Assembly (NCBI GenBank): GCA_009667805.1
Contig: CM019066.1
Span: 115,310,190-115,374,189, forward strand
Length of the DNA stretch: 64,000 bases
Direction of reading: 5' to 3'
Origin: Leptobrachium leishanense
Taxonomy: Eukaryota > Chordata > Amphibia > Anura > Megophryidae
In this document: positions 59,205 to 64,000 of the stretch, piece by piece
How positions within the stretch are numbered: position 1 is the first letter of the stretch
How the letters are laid out: every line of letters begins with the position of its first letter
Notes under the pieces: generated by a model
What the model was told of the DNA's origin: nothing
The model's database searches: none
What the model saw: the letters and a program-made list of their open reading frames with translations, nothing else
Translations under genes and position numbers: made by a program

Positions 59205-59742
59205 GAAACATAAAAACATAGAAAATGTCGGCAGATTAGAACCTTTCGGCCCATCTAGTCTGCCCAATTACATGGATACTTTACCTGGATTTATCTTTTC
59301 AGGATAGCCTTATGCCTATCCCATGCTTGCTTAAATTCAATTACTGTTTTGGCCTCTACCACTTCTACTGGAAGGCTGTTCCACCTTCTCAGTAAAATAA
59401 TGCTTCCTGATGTTACTTTTAAACCTTTGCCCCTCTAATCTAAGACTATGTCCTCTTGTTTTGCTACTTTGTTTCCTTTTAAATATACTCCCTTCCTCTA
59501 CCTTGTGGATTCCGTTTAAGTATTTAAATGTTTCTATCATATCTCCCCTGTCTCGTCTTTTTTCCAAGCTATACATGTTAAGATCATTAAGCCTTTCCTG
59601 GTAACTTTTCTCCTTCAAGCCGTACACCATTTTAGTAGCTCTTCTCTGAACTCTCTCTAAGATGTCTATATCCTTCTGGAGACACGGTCTCCAATACTGC
59701 ACACAGTACTCCAAGTGAGGTCTCACCAGTGCTCTGTACAGT
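59205..59742 (-). pseudogene. CR1-type LINE, C-terminal reverse transcriptase and 3' UTR
   Basis: On the minus strand the frame reads LYRALVRPHLEYCVQYW, then LERVQRRATKMVYGL and SLEKRRDRGDMIETFKYL, the C-terminal signature of CR1 reverse transcriptases. It then passes into a 3' UTR with TGGGCAGACTAGATGGGCCG and ends near 59205. The upstream part lies beyond the hAT insertion, at about 63074-63168. Only the last part of the polyprotein is present, the usual 5' truncation of LINEs. Confidence 0.92.
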
Positions 59743-62700
59743 CAGTGGCGTCACTAGGGTTGGTGTCACCCGGTGCGGTAACTTATGGTGTAACCCCCCC
59801 CCCCTGAGTTTTACAGATTTTTTTTAACTACTCTTACTCCTAAATCAGTACTCCCATGTAACACTGAATGCTCATACACACAGCGCACATTACTGTGAGG
59901 TTTATTGCTGTGGAGCTCTCTCATATGCTCACACAACGTTTTGCCAACTGCCAGCAAGTACGTTGCCTGTTCGAAGGCAGTGAAAGTACACATGGATATA
60001 TATTGCCCCCAGCAGCTCTGGATATATATTGCCCCCAGCAGCTCACCCATGGATATATATTGCCCCAGCTCACATATGGATATATTGCCCCAGTTCAGTT
60101 ATATATTGCCCCAGTTCACAGTTATATATTGCCCCCAGCAGCTCACCCATGGATACATATTGCCCCAGCTCACATATGGATATATTGCGCCTCAGCTCAC
60201 ACATGGATATATTGCCCCAGACCAGCTCACACATGGATATATTGCCCCAGACCAGCTCACACATGGATATATTGCCCCAGCTCTCATGGATACTGCCCCC
60301 AGCACACATGGATATTGCCCCAGCTCCTCTCATGGATATTGCCCCAGCTCATGGATATACTGCACCAGCAGCTCATGGATATACTGCCCCAGCAGCTCAT
60401 GGATATACTGCCCCAGCTCCTCTCATGGATATACTGCCCCAGCTCCTCTCATGGATATACTGCCCCAGCTCCTCTCATGGATATATTGCCCCAGCTCAAG
60501 GATACTGCCCCAGCACATGGAATGCCCCAGCAGCTCATGGATATGCCCCAGCAGCTCATGGATATGCCCCAGCACCTCATGGATATGCCCCAGCAGCTAA
60601 TGTATATGCCCCAGCACCTCATGGATTTGCCCCAGCAGCTCATGTATATGCCCCAGCTCCTCATGGATATGCCCCAGCTCCTCATGGATATGCCCCAGCT
60701 CCTCATGGATATGCCCCAGCAGCTCATGGATAATGCCCCAGCACCTCATGGATATGCCCCAGCTCCTCATGGATATGCCCCAGCTCCTCATGGATAATGC
60801 CCCAGCACCTCATGGATATGCCCCAGCTCCTCTTGGATATGCCCCAGTTCCTCGTGGATATGCCCCAGCAGCTCATGGATATGCCCCAGCTCCTCATGGA
60901 TATGCCCCAGCTCCTCATGGATAATGCCCCAGCACCTCGTGGATAATGCCCCAGCACCTCATGAATATGCCCCAGCTCCTCATGGATAATGCCCCAGCAC
61001 CTCATGGATAATGCCCCAGCACCTCTTGGATATGCCCCAGCTCCTCATGGACTTGCCCCAGCTCCTCATGGATAATGCCCCAGCACCTCAAGGATATGCC
61101 CCAGCTCCTCATGGACATGCCTCAGCACCTCATGGATATGCCCCAGCTCATGGATATGCACCAGCTCCTCATGGATATGCCCCAGTTCCTCGTGGATACT
61201 GCCCCAGCAGCTCATGGATATGCCCCAGCTCCTCATGGATATGCCCCAGCAGCTCATGGATATGCCCCAGTTCCTCATGGATATGCCCCAGCTCCTCATG
61301 GCTATGCCCCAGCACCTCATGGATTTGCCCCAGCAGCTCATGTATATGCCCCAGCACCTCATGGATTTGCCCTAGCAGCTCATGTATGTGCCCCAGCTCC
61401 TCATGGATATGCCCCAGCACCTCATGGATATGCCCCAGCACCTCATGGATAATGCCCCAGCACCTCATGGATTTGCCCCAGCAACTCATGTATATGCCTC
61501 AGCTCCTCATGGATATGCCCCAGTACCTCATGGATATGCCCCAGCTCCTCATGGATTTGCCCCAGCTCCTCATGGATATGCCCCAGCTCCTCATGGATAT
61601 GCCCCAGCTCCTCATGGATTTGCCCCAGCAGCTCATGGATATGCCCCAGCAGCTCATGTATATGCCCCAGCTCCTCATGGATAATGCCCCAGCTCCTCAT
61701 GGATATGCCCCAGCTCCTCATGGATAGCGGCCCCAGCACCTCATGGATAGCGGCCCCAGCACCTCATGGATAGTGGCCCCAGCACCTCATGGATAGCGGC
61801 CCCAGCACCTCATGGATAATGCCCCAGCACCTCTTGGATATGCCCCAGCTCCTCATGGACTTGCCCCAGCTCCTCATGGATAATGCCCCAGCACCTCATG
61901 GATATGCCCCAGCTCCTCATGGACATGCCTCAGCACCTCATGGATATGCCCCAGCTCATGGATATGCACCAGCTCCTCATGGATATGCCCCAGTTCCTCG
62001 TGGATACTGCCCCAGCAGCTCATGGATATGCCCCAGCTCCTCATGGATATGCCCCAGCAGCTCATGGATATGCCCCAGTTCCTCATGGATATGCCCCAGC
62101 TCCTCATGGCTATGCCCCAGCACCTCATGGATAATGCCCCAGCACCTCATGGATTTGCCCCAGCAGCTCATGTATATGCCCCAGCACCTCATGGATTTGC
62201 CCTAGCAGCTCATGTATATGCCCCAGCTCCTCATGGATATGCCCCAGCACCTCATGGATATGCCCCAGCACCTCATGGATATGCCCCAGCACCTCATGGA
62301 TTTGCCCTAGCAGCTCATGTATATGCCCCAGCTCCTCATGGATATGCCCCAGCACCTCATGGATATGCCCCAGCACCTCATGGATAATGCCCCAGCACCT
62401 CATGGATTTGCCCCAGCAACTCATGTATATGCCTCAGCTCCTCATGGATATGCCCCAGTACCTCATGGATATGCCCCAGCTCCTCATGGATTTGCCCCAG
62501 CTCCTCATGGATATGCCCCAGCTCCTCATGGATATGCCCCAGCTCCTCATGGATTTGCCCCAGCAGCTCATGGATATGCCCCAGCAGCTCATGTATATGC
62601 CCCAGCTCCTCATGGATAATGCCCCAGCTCCTCATGGATATGCCCCAGCTCCTCATGGATAGCGGCCCCAGCACCTCATGGATAGCGGCCCCAGCACCTC

Positions 62701-63073
62701 ATGGATAGCGGCCCCAGCACCTCATGGATAGTGGCCCCAGCACCTCATGGATAGCGGTCCCAGCACCTCATGGATAGCGGCCCCAGCACCTCATGGATAG
62801 CAGCCCCAGCTCACCTCCACCGCATGTTCGCTCCTTCTGAGCGTCCGGCGGCGCGCAGCTTGGGCGCTCGCCTGGGGGAGCCACGTGACCAGCCGCGATT
62901 GGCTGGTGACGTGTTTCCTCCAGGCGAGCGCCGAAGCTGCATGCTTCGGACGCTCGCAGGGAGCGAATACGCGGCGGAGGGTGAGACACCCGCCCTTAGG
63001 GTGACGGTGTCACCCTAAAGGCGGGTGTCACCTGGTGCGGGCCGCACCCCCCGCCCCCCCGCACCCCCCGCCC
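59743..63073. mobile_element. hAT-like element (CAGTGGCGTC end) swollen by a minisatellite, right end missing
   Basis: The left end CAGTGGCGTCACTAGGG is a typical hAT terminus. The left flank TGTACAGT (59735-59742) should recur at the right but does not. The expected inverted copy of the left end is also absent, so the right terminus is deleted. The content is a short leader, the minisatellite (59985-62815), then a GC-rich inverted repeat (arms GCAGCTTGGGCGCTCGCCTG near 62857 and the complement ending near 62941) around CACGTGACCAGCC/GGCTGGTGACGTG. This layout matches the hAT at 48887-51182. Confidence 0.75.
59985..62815 (+). repeat. Minisatellite, mostly 21-bp unit, roughly 130 units
   Basis: The main unit is GCCCCAGCTCCTCATGGATA(T), with CAGCACC, CAGCAGC and CAGTTCC variants. 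Left-edge units are longer and more diverged (TATATATTGCCCCCAGCAGC). Right-edge units add GATAGCGGCCCCAGCACC. Because 21 is a multiple of three, many frames stay open on both strands (up to about 309 codons of YAPAPHG-like or MDMPQLL-like repeats). I see no start context, upstream exon or reason to call a protein. Confidence 0.97.
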
Positions 63074-63168
63074 TACACAACCAAGCATTCTGCTAGCATT
63101 TCCTGCTGCTCTATTACATTGACTACTTACCCTTAGATCTTCTGCAATAATAACCCCTAAATCAACTG
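63074..63168 (-). pseudogene. CR1-type LINE, upstream fragment beyond the hAT insertion
   Basis: The minus-strand frame reads QAVDLGVIIAEDLRVSSQCN then RAAGNASRMLGCV. In CR1 proteins this comes just before the YKALVRPHLEYC block found at 59742 and below. About a dozen codons between the two are missing, so the junction suffered a small deletion. Confidence 0.88.
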
Positions 63169-63319
63169 CCTGCTCTTTGAATAGCTGAATGGCCAAGAAA
63201 TTTAGACGTACTCTGAATTTCAGTGTCCGGTTACATTTCGGGGCCAGATCGTCCCTCTTTGAATAACCCTCTGCATCCACTTGTGAACTTTTTTATTGTA
63301 AACTGCCCCCCCCCCCACA

Positions 63320-63421
63320 TTGGTTGGCTGGTGCTAACCAGAGCTGTTGTAAACTTAACAACTCCATAGACTATAATGACTCTGGTAAGTTTACAACAGC
63401 TCTGATTAAGTTAGCACCAAT
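63320..63421. mobile_element. Small palindromic MITE-like element
   Basis: The arms TTGGTTGGCTGGTGCTAACC and AGAGCTGTTGTAAACTTA at the left are mirrored by TAAGTTTACAACAGCTCTGA and TTAGCACCAA at the right. The loop is about 20 bp. It is non-coding. Confidence 0.7.
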
Positions 63422-63496
63422 TTGTAATACTGCCCAGTGTCTTTACATCACTTGCTCCTCACTGCGTGGTTTTGGCTTTAGAATGGAGTCTATTGG

Positions 63497-63673
63497 GACT
63501 ATTAACTAAAAGGTGAAACTCTGGTGAACCTTTGGAGAAGTGAAAATTCTAGGTCAAAATAGCCAAACCAGAAATATTCTCTCATTTATCTCACTTTCCA
63601 AATTGTCTATTTTGACATAGAATTTTTACTTCTCCAAAAGTTCTCCAAAGTTTCATCTTTTAGTGAATAGACC
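63497..63673. mobile_element. Short palindromic MITE (GGTGAAA family), copy 3
   Basis: The left end GGACTATTAACTAAAAGGTG mirrors the right end CATCTTTTAGTGAATAGACC. The core 'aaaatagccaaaccagaaa' matches 213-396 and 35592-35777. This is the most symmetrical of the three copies. Confidence 0.85.
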
Positions 63674-63675
63674 CT

Positions 63676-64000
63676 GTCATGCCCCATGATTTATTGTATA
63701 TTTTTCTGTTTTCTGCCTTTGCTGCATACATGCTATTGAGTTCATAGCTATTTTGTCCCTTCTGGGTTTCCCTAGCTTTCTGTATCCAGTTAGTTTCCAC
63801 CCCTCTGCTCAGTGTCTTGTTGTTAGTTACTTCCTGGTCACATAGCAGCCATTCTGTGCTCACTGCTGAACAAATCTAATGTCTTTTTACCTGCATTGCT
63901 TTACACCATTACAAGATTGTCAGTCTGATCATTAAATTATTCAACTGGATTCATCTTTCTATCTGCTGAACTTCATCGTGTGAGTACTGGTCAAATACAG
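63676..64000. other. Intergenic, nothing recognised
   Basis: No gene or repeat boundary seen up to the window edge. Confidence 0.5.

Larger units (their letters stand above)
58789..63270 (+). mobile_element. Foldback-type element (CAGGGTTATTC family), split by a CR1 LINE
   Basis: The left end CAGGGTTATTCAAAGAGATC and the following GTCACC hairpin match 8099-8957. The right part (about 63169-63270: GCTGAATGGCCAAGAAATTT to CTCTTTGAATAACCCT) matches that copy's right end. About 300 bp of the middle, present at 8099-8957, is missing, so the LINE insertion came with a deletion or a later one followed. Confidence 0.85.

Noticed and set aside
59868..62662. Long open frames on both strands (up to 309 codons) encoding PAPHGYA-like or MPQLLMD-like repeats
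   Set aside because: They follow from a 21-bp tandem unit, whose length is a multiple of three. All frames are repetitive, with no start context or exon structure.
59985..62815. CRISPR-like array
   Set aside because: There are no unique spacers between repeats, units are directly abutting, and the sequence is clearly eukaryotic.

Overview
The window looks like intergenic DNA from a vertebrate, most probably an anuran amphibian. That assignment is an inference from the repeat content: several Tc1/mariner lineages, hAT elements with 8-bp target duplications, many TTAA-inserted piggyBac-like non-autonomous elements, L2, CR1 and L1/Tx1-type LINE fragments, and a tRNA-derived SINE. I see no host protein-coding gene, rRNA or true tRNA gene. 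The only long intact coding sequence with a recognisable product is a Tc1-type transposase (complement of 49449-50489).

Layout. 1-3900: a Tc1 element (1770-3015) with perfect terminal repeats but a broken transposase. 3914-7264: a three-level nest, in which a foldback-type element carries a TTAA element (4344-6778) that carries another member of the same family (5178-6413). 8099-11219: two uninterrupted foldback copies, a short TTAA element and a 31-bp tandem repeat. 13.2-16.1 kb: TTAA elements, one chimeric. 17-23.2 kb: short hAT MITEs with clear target duplications, a palindromic MITE (19003-19745) and an unexplained CpG-richer stretch (20930-21480). 24-28.3 kb: a foldback relative, a full TTAA element (26607-27791) and a SINE. 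29.4-31.5 kb: a hAT element split by a TTAA element. 33.8-34.9 kb: an internally deleted Tc1 with a hAT MITE inside it. 36-41 kb: a SINE, two TTAA elements and an L2 reverse transcriptase remnant. 43.5-45.6 kb: an inverted-repeat element and an L1/Tx1 ORF1 remnant. 46.8-51.75 kb: a dead Tc1, then a live-looking Tc1 inside a hAT inside a foldback relative. 54.3-57.5 kb: a SINE and a hAT MITE. 58.8-63.3 kb: a foldback element split by a CR1 LINE, which is split by a hAT-like element swollen by a 2.8-kb minisatellite.

The strongest unusual signal is in the TTAA elements. Their GC-rich halves are chains of near-perfect hairpins, and the same hairpin slot in different copies holds different but still self-complementary sequence. 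Other items worth a second look are a 32-bp direct repeat flanking the first nest, the intact Tc1 with an IR/DR end structure, and a minisatellite that exists as a few units in one hAT element and over a hundred in a related one. All classifications come from reading the sequence by eye; no database search was run.
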